Assembly: GCA_018417955.1 (NCBI GenBank)
Contig: JACTVC010000004.1
Location: 2,790,001-2,854,000, forward strand
Source of the DNA: Laccaria trichodermophora
Lineage: Eukaryota; Basidiomycota; Agaricomycetes; Agaricales; Hydnangiaceae
Length of the DNA stretch: 64,000 nt
Reading direction: 5' to 3'
Shown here: piece by piece, positions 36,213 to 46,457 of the stretch
Position numbering within the stretch: position 1 is the stretch's first letter
How the letters are laid out: every line of letters starts with the position of its first letter
Position numbers and translations under genes: made by a program
Notes under the pieces: generated by a model
Database searches by the model: none
Seen by the model: the letters and a program-made list of their open reading frames with translations, nothing else
What the model was told of the DNA's origin: nothing

Positions 36213-38765
36213 ATGACTCGTCGCAAGTGGACGACAGATACGCAGGAAGAATGGCTTAAGGCTCGGCTTCCTTCGTTTGCCGATGCGCAGGCGAACAAAA
36301 CCACGACTTCTGAATTTTTTCCTAAGGCCCTGGTCGAGTGGAGGAATGCGTGGCCTGTCCCTGACCCCACACCTGACGAAATTACCAAAGCAAAGAACGT
36401 TGAGGATGCTATAAAGAAGAAAACGGCTAGGGACAATGATGTACGTCAATATCATTCACGTATACATGCCAGCATAGAACTTACCTGATATTTAGCGTGT
36501 TAAAGCATGGTTTCATAACCACACTCGCCGACCTTCGGCGCCAGGTAATGCGACACGTGGTGTCCTCAAATTAACACAGAAAGCGAGGTTTCTACACGAA
36601 TGGCAGGTCTACTATCAGATGACGTATGAGTCTAAGTGGAAGACGATCATCGAAAAGGAGTGGGAAACGTACAAGTCTAAGCTGACTGCTGAAGACCCTG
36701 ACACGAACTTGAAGAAAGCGCGTTTCACGTTCACGAATACTTTCATCAGAGAGAAATATGAGATGGAAACGCAGGAGGTCAAGGATGAGGTCAAGAAGCG
36801 TCGACTTAGAGAAGAGAAGGAAGGAGATCAGCAGGGCGAAGCGGCCACTGATTCGCGAAATAAAGCCTACCAAACGTGATTACAATTTAATCACATTGAA
36901 GCGAATGATTACTCACCTATTGACAGAGCAATCGAGAAGTTGCCTGCCACCCTCACGTTGATGGGAGAGTCTATCCAGAAACAAACTGGGTGGAATATCA
37001 CATTCCTTGTCGGCGGTCCTGAACCACTCAAAGATGGCAAAATCATGACATACATGTACGCAGCTGATCTTACCTTTTCTGCTCAACGTTGCTGACCATT
37101 TTGAAGGCTCCACCTAGGAAACTGTCCTGATAACAAAGACTTCGAAGCTTTTCTAGGAGAAGAGGGGTACGAAGAGCACATTACCAATACGTTCGATGAT
37201 TTTCTGCACAAAGCTTTTCGTGAGTTAGAATGATCGAGAACCAAGATTGAAACTAACCATAAGTTGTCAGCTCAAAAAGTACGCGAGAGTCGACGCCTCG
37301 TAATGAATGAAGGCACACCAGAGACGGGGGGCGAAGAGGCTGAGCAGGTGGGCGGTAGCGATGATGGGAGTGCAAGCGAGCCAGATGACGAAGAAAAGGC
37401 TGGAGAGGCTATTCAGGTGCCGCGCACATCAAAGAAGTGTGAATATGAACTTACTCGAGAGGCAAACATTGCTAAGAACAAGGAGATCTTGCGCGAACTC
37501 GAAGCTAAATTTCGAGCACCAGAAGTCGAAAAGGATGCAAGCGAACCGAAAGTGAAGAAGGGCAAAAAGAAACAACAGTTGCCCATCAGGTCTTCTACGA
37601 GAATACAAGGAGCCAGGTACTTACGCATTGTGCCTTGCTGATGATATCTGACACACTGACGCCGTCCCATCAGTAGAGCACCGCCTTCCACGACTGCTGC
37701 CTCTCTGCTGCCAGACGTGCCCCAGTTGCCTCAAGTACCCTTAGATTCGTCCACAGCCCCAGTTCTGCTTGAAAGCTCGATCGCTGGGCCGGCGCTATCC
37801 AACCCTGCGACTCCATCGCCATCACCTTTGGTTGCACCCGAGGGTGTCTCTGCACCAGCTCCGTTTGCACCAGCAGTCGCTCCCACACCATCTTCACAGA
37901 CGCCGGCTCCCCCATCAACACCTTCACTCACGTCGGATGTGCTCTCTGTACCGCCTACTCTCAACCCACTGGACTCCATTGTCGACTCTGCATCTGGGGC
38001 TGTTGATGAAGGTTCAATGGACGTCGATGTCGATGAGGCGAAAGCGGTGGAGGAAAAGCGGAAGACGAGACTACAGTCTGTGGCTTTGCCCTGTGATGAG
38101 AACGCGTTGCCAGCCTGGTTGACTGGCAACGGTATGCTCGAATACTTACATAGGGTTTCAAAGGAGAAATTGTGGCAGGAGCTGGTCACTAGTCTCCTCA
38201 AATTCGAGACAGTTAATACGACTACGGGGGTGAGTACTTAGTGATACATTCCTTTACTTGTATTAAACCTCTTTTCTTAGAACTTACCAACCTCCTCGCG
38301 TCCGGATGAGGTTGCGGCATGGATCAAAAAGAAGAAGAAGGACTCACCACCTGACGTTGACGCTGATGAATTTGGGTCGGCATTCATGGCTTGGTGGATT
38401 GCCATTCAGCCAAAATGGAGGCTCGCAGACGACAGCACATTCAACTACGTGGCACCTGCAGACGAGAACTGGCACATCCTTCATAAGGGTGGCTCGGCCG
38501 GACTCTACACCATGGTTGTTGCGCTTTCGTGGTGGGTTAATGCATTAACTCCGGAGGACCCATCATTCCGCGCGTGGACAGCTGTCCGTGATGTCAAATG
38601 GGTTATAGATGAGATCTACAAGAAGGTTGCCCCCCAAGGGAAGAAACGAGGGCGTGACAACGGTGATCTAGCAGCTGGGAAGGGTAAAAAGTGCGTTTTA
38701 AGGTCGTTCGCTGTGAACTTTCATCTCATTCAAGTTTTCTTCCAGGCTCCGTACAACTTAGGCCC
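36213..38765 (+). CDS. Accessory protein of the KDZ-D element ('GGPxP / WWxAxQPxWR' family)
   Basis: Rightward multi-exon gene. Exon 1 (36213-36440) starts MTRRKWTTDTQEEWLKARLP. Exon 2 (from 36496) has the basic RVKAWFHNHTRRPSAP and a charged helical stretch (YESKWKTIIEKEWETYKS). The middle region holds FLVGGPEPLKDGKIMTYM, matching IFGGPEPADGGRLNI in the KDZ-B accessory gene. A lysine-rich stretch (KVKKGKKKQQ), a Pro/Ser-rich linker and the C-terminal domain with FMAWWIAIQPKWR and GLYTMVVALSWWVNAL follow. Some middle introns (about 36880-36925 and 37065-37270) are uncertain. The function is unknown; the basic helical N-terminus and nuclear-type signals suggest a DNA-associated role. It forms the far arm of the element opposite the transposase, as in the KDZ-B element. 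Confidence 0.72.
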
Positions 38766-38934
38766 TATTGCCTCCCTCTGTGACAGCTCGTAGTATAGCA
38801 GATATAGATTTACTTGTGCCATGACTTTTGCTCGATGTTGAGCAATATTAATTGATGGTTTTTTTTGCGGTGCATAACATTACGTAATAAGTTGATGACA
38901 TGAGACGTCGAGGAACAATGATTTGTATTGACAT

Positions 38935-39720
38935 TAATAATGAAAGCATACAGAATCCCAAATGAAAAATTATGAAAAATCCCGAGAATGTCTATTGAAA
39001 TGGCAATGAAATATTCTGGACATCCCAATGAAATCACAATGAAAGCGCTGGATATCTAAATGAAATTGCTAATGAGATTATATTGAAATCGTAATGAAAT
39101 ATCCTGGACATCCTAATGAAATATTCAATGAAATCGCAAGGATTTCTAAATGAAATTGCTAATGAGATTATTTTGAAATGTTAATGAAATATCCTGGAAA
39201 TATTGAATGAAATTGCAATGAAAGCACTGGATATCTAAATGAAATTGCTAATGAGATTCTATTGAAATGGTAATGAAATATCCTGGACATCCCAATGAAA
39301 TATTCAATGAAATCGCAATGAAAGCAGTGGATATAGAAATGAAATTGCTAATGAGAATCTATCAGAATGGTAATGAAATATCCTGGGCATCACAATGAAA
39401 GCAGTGGATATATAAATGAAATTGCCAAAGAGAATCTATTGAAATGGTAATGAAACATCCTGGACATCCCAATGAAATATCAAATGAAATCGCAATGAAA
39501 GGGCTGCATACATAAATGAAATTGCCATTGAGATTGTATTGAAATGGTAATGAAATAGCCAGGAGATCAATAATGAAATATTCCAGAGAATAAGAATGAA
39601 AGAGCCTTAGGTTTCAATGAAAGCGCAATGAAATTGCAATAGAACAGTTATGAAATTGGTAATGAAATCAGTTGGAAGACTTATGAAAAATATCTCAAAA
39701 CCTCTCCACAGTTTATGAAA
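38935..39720 (-). repeat. Right subterminal TTTCATTG array of the KDZ-D element
   Basis: Mirror image of the left array: on the plus strand it reads as AATGAAAT words (ATGAAATTGCTAATGAGA, AATGAAATATCCTGGACATC). The two arrays together with the terminal repeats could form a stem of several hundred bases. The stretch 38766-38934 is the 3' flank of the accessory gene. Confidence 0.85.
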
Positions 39721-41648
39721 TTATATGAATGAAATAGATAGGACATCCTTATGAAATGCCTCTCATTAACTTTGTGACAGTTCGTTTGAAAGACCAATGG
39801 CCTATGTCCATGTTTTATGATAAATACTGGTTCCCACTGGTGCAACAATGGGCCACGAGTGCCCACCCACCACCCATGGACGGCGACGAGCCACGAATGC
39901 CCACCCACCACCCATGGACGGCGACGAGCCACGAATGCCCACCACTCACAGGCGGCGACGAGTGCCCACCATCTGACAACAACAATACACGCCGTACATC
40001 CAACAAGTCATACCATTCCGACTCATGGATTTCGGCGAGGCGGAGCTTTTCGATGCTGTAAGTTTTCCTCTTATCCGTTGGGAAGTCATTTTGACATTCG
40101 GGTTTCACAAAGGGGCGGGCTGGGGATGTTTTCTAAGTGAGTTCATCTTACAAGACCACCCCTCGCACTTAATCGGATCGATCGTCTATGCCAACGGCGT
40201 TCCCACAAAATGGTTGACGTGTCACCAGTCCATCCGGGCGTGCCACGTTGATATCGACTTTCAGGACGACGACACCTATGCCGCCAAGAACCGACTACGA
40301 CGCAGCATCGCCCTTCCCCAATGATGGCAACCACATATCACCACCACAACCAACGAACAACGAGGGGCCACGAGTTCCCACCACCCATGGATGGCGATGA
40401 GCGCCCACGATCACCACCACTCGAACGACGACGGGGGACGAGAGCATCACCAGCACAATCACCAACCCAGGTTTGCTGATATACCGCCTCCCCCCACTCC
40501 CCTAATCATACATAACCTAGGTGTCACGTCGTCAACAGCGCCCTGGCAATCAAACTCGTTATTACTCGCCATCGGACCGACTCAACATGACGGGAGACAA
40601 TCAATACGAGGACGGACAACAACAACAGGTCGACAACGACAAGGGACGGCGTCACCGGACAACGACGACGCGACAAGACACGGAAACGGGACGCCGACGA
40701 CGGCACTACGACGCCCAGGACAACGGCGGCACGGTGACGATATAGGACACCAACGACGCAACTTCGACACGCGGTAACGGTAAGCGTATAACCGAGTCGA
40801 GGATATGCTGATTTGCTGCAGTGTTTTGTGAACGGTACGATTGAGCAGGGGAGGATTTGGTTGGCAGGTCTGTAAGATGTTTGACGAGGGCTTAGCTGTT
40901 TTCATGAGGTCGTTGGGAGCAGTGTACATGTTTGTATACTCAGATTCCGTATTACTTTCTGCCTGGTTTTCTTGCCCTGTATGTCATGTCATAGAGTACC
41001 CTTTTTTTAATTTGATTTCGACGTTGTTTACATTTGTGTACCAACGGCGTCTAAAGCCCCAAAGTCATCCAAAAAGGGTTTGTCCCATCCAGCTTATTTC
41101 CGTCAGATTTGACAGAGGGAAACTATTGAGGATTGTCAGAACATTATAGTATATATATATGGTAAGTTTCAGATGTTCTTTCTATGACGAACAAAGCTGT
41201 AGGGCACAAAGGATCTCCGTAGAATAAGCATTTGGAATTGTTTACATTTGTTGTGTAGGAGCATCAATCCTCAAAGGTCATCCGAAGTTGGTTGACCCAA
41301 TCCATCTATTTCTGAAATACGAACACATGAGGAACCAATTCTATTAAACGTAAATAACATACAGGATATATTTGGAATGATTTGCAAGGCTTTCATGTTG
41401 GAGAAACACATGCAGAAGCAAAAACATTGTTGTTGAGCCCAAAACAGTGGTTTGTTTGCAGATATTGACATATTGGCTGAAAAACAAATACAGGACATCA
41501 ATGGATATTTAGGAATACCCTGAATTATAATGTGGAGGGCTCCCTGGACCAGTCCACATCCCAAAGAACCTGGATATTTCCATCCTCTACGCAATAGGTA
41601 TGGGTGGATTAGTCCAATATACAAGGCATAGTCTTACAGCTATGGGTG

Positions 41649-42428
41649 GTACATGCACGTGCGCGGGTGGCAGCGGAGAGGTATCGACATGCAAGGCTGG
41701 CCAAAATGTCACTCTCAGGCCCAGGCGATTGGGAAAAGGGCCTCCATCCCCTTCTCGACTCGGATATCCGAGCATACCAAGATTTGAACAAAATGAAGGA
41801 GTATGTCGGCCGGAAGGGAACAAATGAGGTGGAGTCAGATGAGGAGGGAGGTGATAGAGTCCAGCCCCCCAACTCCGTGATTGATCTTCGCCCTGAAGTT
41901 CGTTGGCGGAAGGATGGCACAGGAGAGACTCGTCGGACTTTGTCATGGATCTGGGTTGTGGAGGGATTTAGGGTCAGTGAGGATAGCGCAGATGACGACA
42001 TCTTACGGTCGGAATGGGCGAAGAGCCGCGCACGGGCAAAACGTACCACGGAAGAGGTCCTTCTCCTCCATGAGGAGATGAGGCGAACAGGGGAGTTCCT
42101 TGCATGGAAAGCAAGATGGTGGGAGGGCAAAGCAAATGCAAGGAGATGCACAGACAAATCACTGGCTGAGGGCCTCTGTGGTTATGCCCTTGAGCAGGCC
42201 GCACTCCAAAAAACGTTACAGGCGAGTTTCCAAGCTATGTGGAAAGGGCCCTTGGAGGATGTCGAGGAAGAGGGGAGTCAGGAAGAGGAAGAGGATCTTG
42301 AGGTTGATGAAGACTGCTTGGATGTGGATGAAGGCGAGGGTGATGAAGAAAGGGATGTTGACAGTGAGGATGATGCGCCAGGGATGAACGAAGATTATGA
42401 AGAGGACACCGATGGCGAAGAGTCATAG
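41649..42428 (+). pseudogene. KDZ-B transposase, C-terminal part (separated by inversion)
   Basis: An open frame from 41649 to the TAG at 42426-42428 with no start of its own. It encodes RARVAAERYRHARLAKMSLS, then SWIWVVEGF, a helical VLLLHEEMRRTGEFLAWKAR and a long acidic tail. The corresponding block in the KDZ-D transposase is SWIWLTPRS followed by LILQEEMRRVLNFLEWKS. The first seven bases, GTACATG, are the TSD, and the same TSD ends the N-terminal part at 17309-17315 on the other strand. Joining the parts with one TSD copy keeps frame, with VIDRVHA on one side and RARVAAE on the other. It is the missing 3' end of the KDZ-B gene. Confidence 0.88.
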
Positions 42429-42743
42429 CTGCCAACGGCGACGACGAGGGGTGGGCAACGGTGACGACGAGGGGCGGGCGACGACGAGGGGTGGGCGACG
42501 GCGAGGGGCGGGCGACGGCGAGGGGCGGGCGACGGCGAGGGGCGGGCGACAGTGACGACGAGGGGCGGGCGACGGCGACGACGAGGGGAGGGCAATGTTG
42601 ATGTCACATGATGACAAGGAAGCTCACGTGCCATTACATACCAGTAGATAGAAGAGTGCCCAAGTGGGCAGTAGCCGGGTCTGATCCATCAGACTGGTGG
42701 GCAGTAGTCAGTGTATGATACATCAAAGTAGCCTATACAGGTG
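42429..42743. repeat. Right subterminal region and terminal repeat of the KDZ-B element
   Basis: A GACGACGAGGGGCGGGCGAC array (to about 42600) is followed by TGATGTCACATGATGACA and the terminal block, CCATCAGACTGGTGGGCA, running to AGCCTATACAGGTG at 42743. It mirrors the left end at 11055-11740. No gene is present. Confidence 0.8.
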
Positions 42744-43035
42744 GCGGAAATGAGTACGTTAGGCACCACAAATGCTGAATCGTTAGAATCAGGTAAGAGG
42801 TTCTTTTCTACTAGCCACGTCTTATCCTCGTCGAAATGGCCATCCACTCGGATTCGGCAACATTCATCTGGGCGGAGGCGATAGTCTTCCGCCGTGCGTA
42901 CGGTCCTTTTCTCGGCACCAAATCTCTTGTCTCTCCTCGCTTTCTTCGCTTTATTTCGCTTATGAAATTTAGCTTTGATAAAACTAGCTGACGCGCTGGC
43001 GCTCTGACGCATTCTCTCAAAATCCCTAGTCCTAC
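42744..43035 (-). pseudogene. Ty3/gypsy linker fragment downstream of protease
   Basis: A fragment of the outer gypsy polyprotein in open frame, encoding a basic region (FHKRNKAKKARRDKRFG), YRLRPDECCRIRVDG and DSNDSAFVVPNVLIS. The last residues fit the end of a retropepsin-like domain. On its right it continues in frame to the protease fragment at 48946, once the second 1.9-kb element and one TSD copy are removed. On its left it continues to the fragment at 11054, once the 31.7-kb element is removed. Confidence 0.82.
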
Positions 43036-43376
43036 GAGCTCTTTACTCTCCTCCACCTATTCCTACCGGACTCCTACTGGACTCCCGGATTCCTACTGGA
43101 TTCCTACCGGACTGGACTAGGACTGGGACAATTTTTATGTTGGCTGATCACCATACAAATTTTGTGTCCCAGTCCTAGTGGAGTCCTAGTGGAGTCCTAG
43201 TAAATTCCTACTGGAATGGTCCCAAATCACAAGGAATTGCGGATTCCTAAGGAATGGGTATAGTGGAGTCCAGTAGGAATCCAGTAGGAGTCCAGTAGGA
43301 ATTTCCGAGCACTAGGAGTCCAGTAGGACCAGTAGTTTGTCACTGTTGTTGTTATTATATAATATTTAAAAAAAGC

Positions 43377-43461
43377 GCAACCACAAGAATTGAACCCTCA
43401 ACATTATGGACACAGTAGCATATTACAGACATGAGTGCTCTACCAGTTACACTACAATTGC
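43377..43461 (-). tRNA. tRNA-like sequence, second copy
   Basis: Identical to the 85-nt tRNA-like segment of copy 1 (2893-2977), with the same A-box, B-box and following run of T residues. It was evidently carried by the transposon, so it is not a single-copy host tRNA gene. Confidence 0.4.
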
Positions 43462-44059
43462 TTTATTATGGATATAAATTATATGCCCTACATACCAACC
43501 GGCTGACCTCTTCCCAGAAAGGACGCCGGCAAATTCCGCGAGTGGGAAATTTGCACAACCCTCAGCCCACCATCGAAAACCTCTCTCTTCCCACCACCAC
43601 CCACACCCGTGCCGCCTCGTCACCACCACCACCACCAGTCGCCGCCACCACTCACAACGCCCATAGCCGCCACCGTACACCATCCACGACGCCCACTGAC
43701 CAACGCCACGTCACCACGATCACCCGTGGCCACCACCAGCATCAAGAACGACGCGAGAACGCCACGTCACAAACAAACGAGCCGCCGGCGAGTCCGAGGC
43801 GATGAAAACGGACGACGAGGGACGACCAAGAGGGTGCCACGTCGCGATCAGCGATGTGGCAACCAAACGACGAACAACGACGACGTCGTCGTTCGTCGTC
43901 ATACAAAAGTGAGTGCGCCCCCCCTCTTCCATCCCAACACACCCCGTTAACGAGTGGTAGCTACAACTTATATGATATACATAAGGCAAATGCCTGCACA
44001 GATATTTAATTGTAGCCAAGGAAATCTATGATATGAAATGGTTTGGCAAATATATGAAA

Positions 44060-44715
44060 TATATTTCTTTCTCTGCCAGCCCTATATTTCTTTCCCTACC
44101 TAGGCCGATGTTTTATCTATTTCTTTCCCCCATTCACTCATTTCTTTGGTTGCCCTGGCTGATGTTTTAGCTATTTCTTTCCCTCCCAGCCCTATATTTC
44201 TTTGCTTGCCTAGGCTGATGTTTTATCTATTTCTTTGGCTGCCTAGGCCGATGTTTTAGCCATTTCTTTCCTTCCCAGCCCTATATTTCTTTGCTTGCCT
44301 AGGCTGATGTTTTATCTATTTCATTGATTGCCTAGGCTGATGTTTTAGATATTTCTTTCCCTTCCAGCCCTATATTTCTTTGCTTGCCTAGGCTGATGTT
44401 TTAGATATTTCTTTGGTTGCCTAGGCCGATGTTTTAGCCATTTTTTCCCCTCCCAGCCCTATATTTCCTTGGTTGCCTAGGGTGATGTTTTAGATATTTC
44501 TTTGGCTGCCTAGGCCGATGTTTCAGCTATTTCTTTGGTTGCCTAGGCCTATATTTTAGCTATTTCTTTCCCTCCCAGCCCTACATTTCTTTGCTTGCCT
44601 AGGCCTATGTTTTATCAATTTCTTTCCTCCCATTCACCTATTTCTTTCCCTCCCAGCCACATATTTCTTTGCTTGCCTAGGCCGATGTTTTAGCTATTTC
44701 TTTCTTTCCCAGGCT
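44060..44715 (+). repeat. GCCTAGGC...TTTCTTT tandem repeats in the left arm of the palindrome
   Basis: Diverged units of about 30-40 bases: TGCCTAGGCYGATGTTTTAG, YTATTTCTTT and CCCTCCCAGCCCTATATTTC. The same units run in reverse at 47200-47860 in the other arm. Near-identity of the arms despite a repetitive content suggests that they are kept alike by gene conversion or were duplicated recently. Confidence 0.85.
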
Positions 44716-45450
44716 GCATTTCCAAATATAGTAATGCACAGTTTTTAAACTGGGAAATGGAAATAAAATGGCAGAAAATTCTGGGCCAAAAATGGGGAGG
44801 TGCTCACTGTTGTTGATGACATGGAGCATTGGTCTAGAGTGGTCTTCCAAATTTGTAAAACTACCCAGAAATACCCAGAAAAAATATACAGATGGTGGCT
44901 AGGATATCAGGCACTGCTTTCAGGGTCCACCATATATATCCAAAATAAGAAAATATCCTCAGGGATGCCAAAAGTGGAAGAAACCAATGATACATATACT
45001 GGCTGATCAGGAGGGTGGTCACATGACCAATTTCCACAAGTGGTCAAAACAAAAAAAGTTGTAGCCCTGCACTGTAGTTTTCCAAATCTGTTTGAATCAT
45101 GTCCTAGAGTGCTCCTGTTGTGCAGATATGTTGATAAAGATCTTTCTGACCACTGGCTTTTTCAACCTTTTGCACTTTTCTCCATCCATGAAAACAATAT
45201 GATTTCAATACATTCAGAAAGCTAAGAGGAGGGCTACAATGATTGTGTCATGGGAATTTTCACCCAAAAGGAAGGTGCATCCCTTTTAAAAAAACAGGAA
45301 ATTGACAATGACAGACTAAAAAAGATTACAGATTGAATACAAAAATCAGTCATGGACTCCAATATCTATGAACAAACAACCACAGACTACAAAAAGTTGG
45401 ATATTGACTACAAAGTTTACCAATAAACTACAAAAGACTACAAAGATTGG

Positions 45451-46457
45451 TAAAAAAACAGGAAATTGACAATGACAGACTAAAAAGACTCCAGATAGAC
45501 TACAAAAATCAGTTATGGACTACAATATCTACTAACAGACAACCAAAGACTGCAAACAGCTGATTATAGGTTTGTAGTATCCACTTCTTTGATTACAGCA
45601 GTTAGGTCTACTACAATTGTTCAAGCTAAGCTTTGTACTGAGAGGGACAGTCCACCTTTACTATAACATCTTTTAGCAAATGTACCTGTGTTTGCTTTTG
45701 GCCAAGCTAGTATTTCAAGTTGTGAAGTATAGTTGCAGCTGTCTATACATCAGCTCCAAGACAAGGCAGATCTTACAACAACTTAGGGTGACATGAAGTC
45801 TGACCATCATGCAACTTTAAGTATAGTGACATGTCCATGGTTCTGGTGCTCCTCCACCTTCTGACCAAGTTCATATAGTCAAAGACCAAGATGAGCAATC
45901 ACTACCCAATCTATCAAGGCATCCCAGACATGCTTCAGACCCAAGCTTGAACTTGTTATTCCATCCAGTGATGACTTCAATCACCACATCCATCTTCAGC
46001 TCTTCCACCTATACATCCAACCAAGATATGAATGATAAAGTGCCCAATCAACATATCAGCAAAGCAAAGTATGTAAAGCAATCTGGACAAGTCCATATCC
46101 ACCAACAACAACCATCTCAGTGTCAGAGATGCAAGTTCTATGCCAGAGCCAGACAGTGACAAAGTTGTAAAACTAACAGTGGGGATGTTCATGACCACAT
46201 CAGCATCTGCTTCAAGTTCAATGCCATGGATGTTAAGCAATCTATCCAAGGCCATATCCAGCAGCAAGATCCATGTCTATGTCAGACATCCAAGTAGCAT
46301 ATCAGAAGATGACCAACCCAGTGTCTTCTCTACCATCTCTGTCTGGTTCAAGTCCATCTTCAGTATAATGTCTTTATCAAATACATACATGCTTGAACTT
46401 GGCCAAACTAGCTGTCCAAGCTGAGACTTGATGTAAACTTTTCTATGTGATCTATGT
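45451..46457 (+). other. Unique spacer of the palindromic element
   Basis: About 1.0 kb between the arms. It begins with extra tandem ACTACAAAGA / GACAATGACAGACTA words, then AT-rich unique DNA. Short open frames of 60-95 codons exist on both strands, without conserved motifs. I see no gene. Confidence 0.6.

Larger units (their letters stand above)
29272..39842. mobile_element. 10.57-kb KDZ transposon (KDZ-D element), probably autonomous
   Basis: Inserted in copy C with a perfect 8-bp TSD CAACAATG (29264-29271 and 39843-39850); the empty site is seen in copies A and B. Ends are ACTGGTGGCTACC and, inward from the right, CACCAGTGGGAACC. Close inverted similarity then runs for about 300 bases (TATCATAAAACAT, ACATAGGCCATTG, CGAACTGTCAC). 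Long subterminal arrays of TTTCATTG words follow, mirrored at both ends. It carries three genes: a leftward KDZ transposase, a leftward hybrid-binding-domain protein and a rightward accessory gene. I found no stop or frameshift in any of them. This is the youngest nesting level that I can order. Confidence 0.93.
26531..41648 (+). mobile_element. 4539-bp non-autonomous element, copy C, interrupted by the 10.57-kb KDZ element
   Basis: Same element as copies A and B in the orientation of A: CAGCCCTAGCTG at 26531 and CAGCTATGGGTG ending at 41648. After removal of the guest (29272-39842) and one TSD copy it is 4539 bp, like the others. Its flanks do not match each other (ACAAAAG left, GTACATG right) but match the opposite flanks of copy B after complementing. 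It is thus the second recombinant edge of the inversion. Coordinates include the guest. Confidence 0.92.
11055..42743. mobile_element. 31.7-kb composite KDZ/TET-JBP transposon (KDZ-B element) in the gypsy element
   Basis: Ends are CAGCCTATACAGCTAC on the left and, read inward from the right, CACCTGTATAGGCTAC. Both run through about 60 imperfect bases into a shared inner block, TGCCCACCAGTCTGATGG. The flanking TSD is GCGGAAA (11048-11054 and 42744-42750). Within it are a leftward KDZ transposase, a TET/JBP dioxygenase, a hybrid-binding-domain protein and an accessory gene, plus element copies B and C and the nested 10.57-kb KDZ element. Subtracting these guests leaves about 12 kb as the original unit. 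Its centre (17309-26530) is inverted relative to the ends, so transposase and accessory genes are each split. KDZ elements carrying TET/JBP genes are known from basidiomycete genomes; the boundaries and history here are my reading. Confidence 0.85.

Noticed and set aside
36176..38201. Antisense frames across the accessory gene of the 10.57-kb element
   Set aside because: They are shadows of the rightward exons; family motifs and splice sites are on the plus strand.
12763..41655. Two independent truncated KDZ genes and two independent accessory fragments instead of an inversion
   Set aside because: TSDs would not match crosswise and the frames would not join exactly at the TSDs in both genes.
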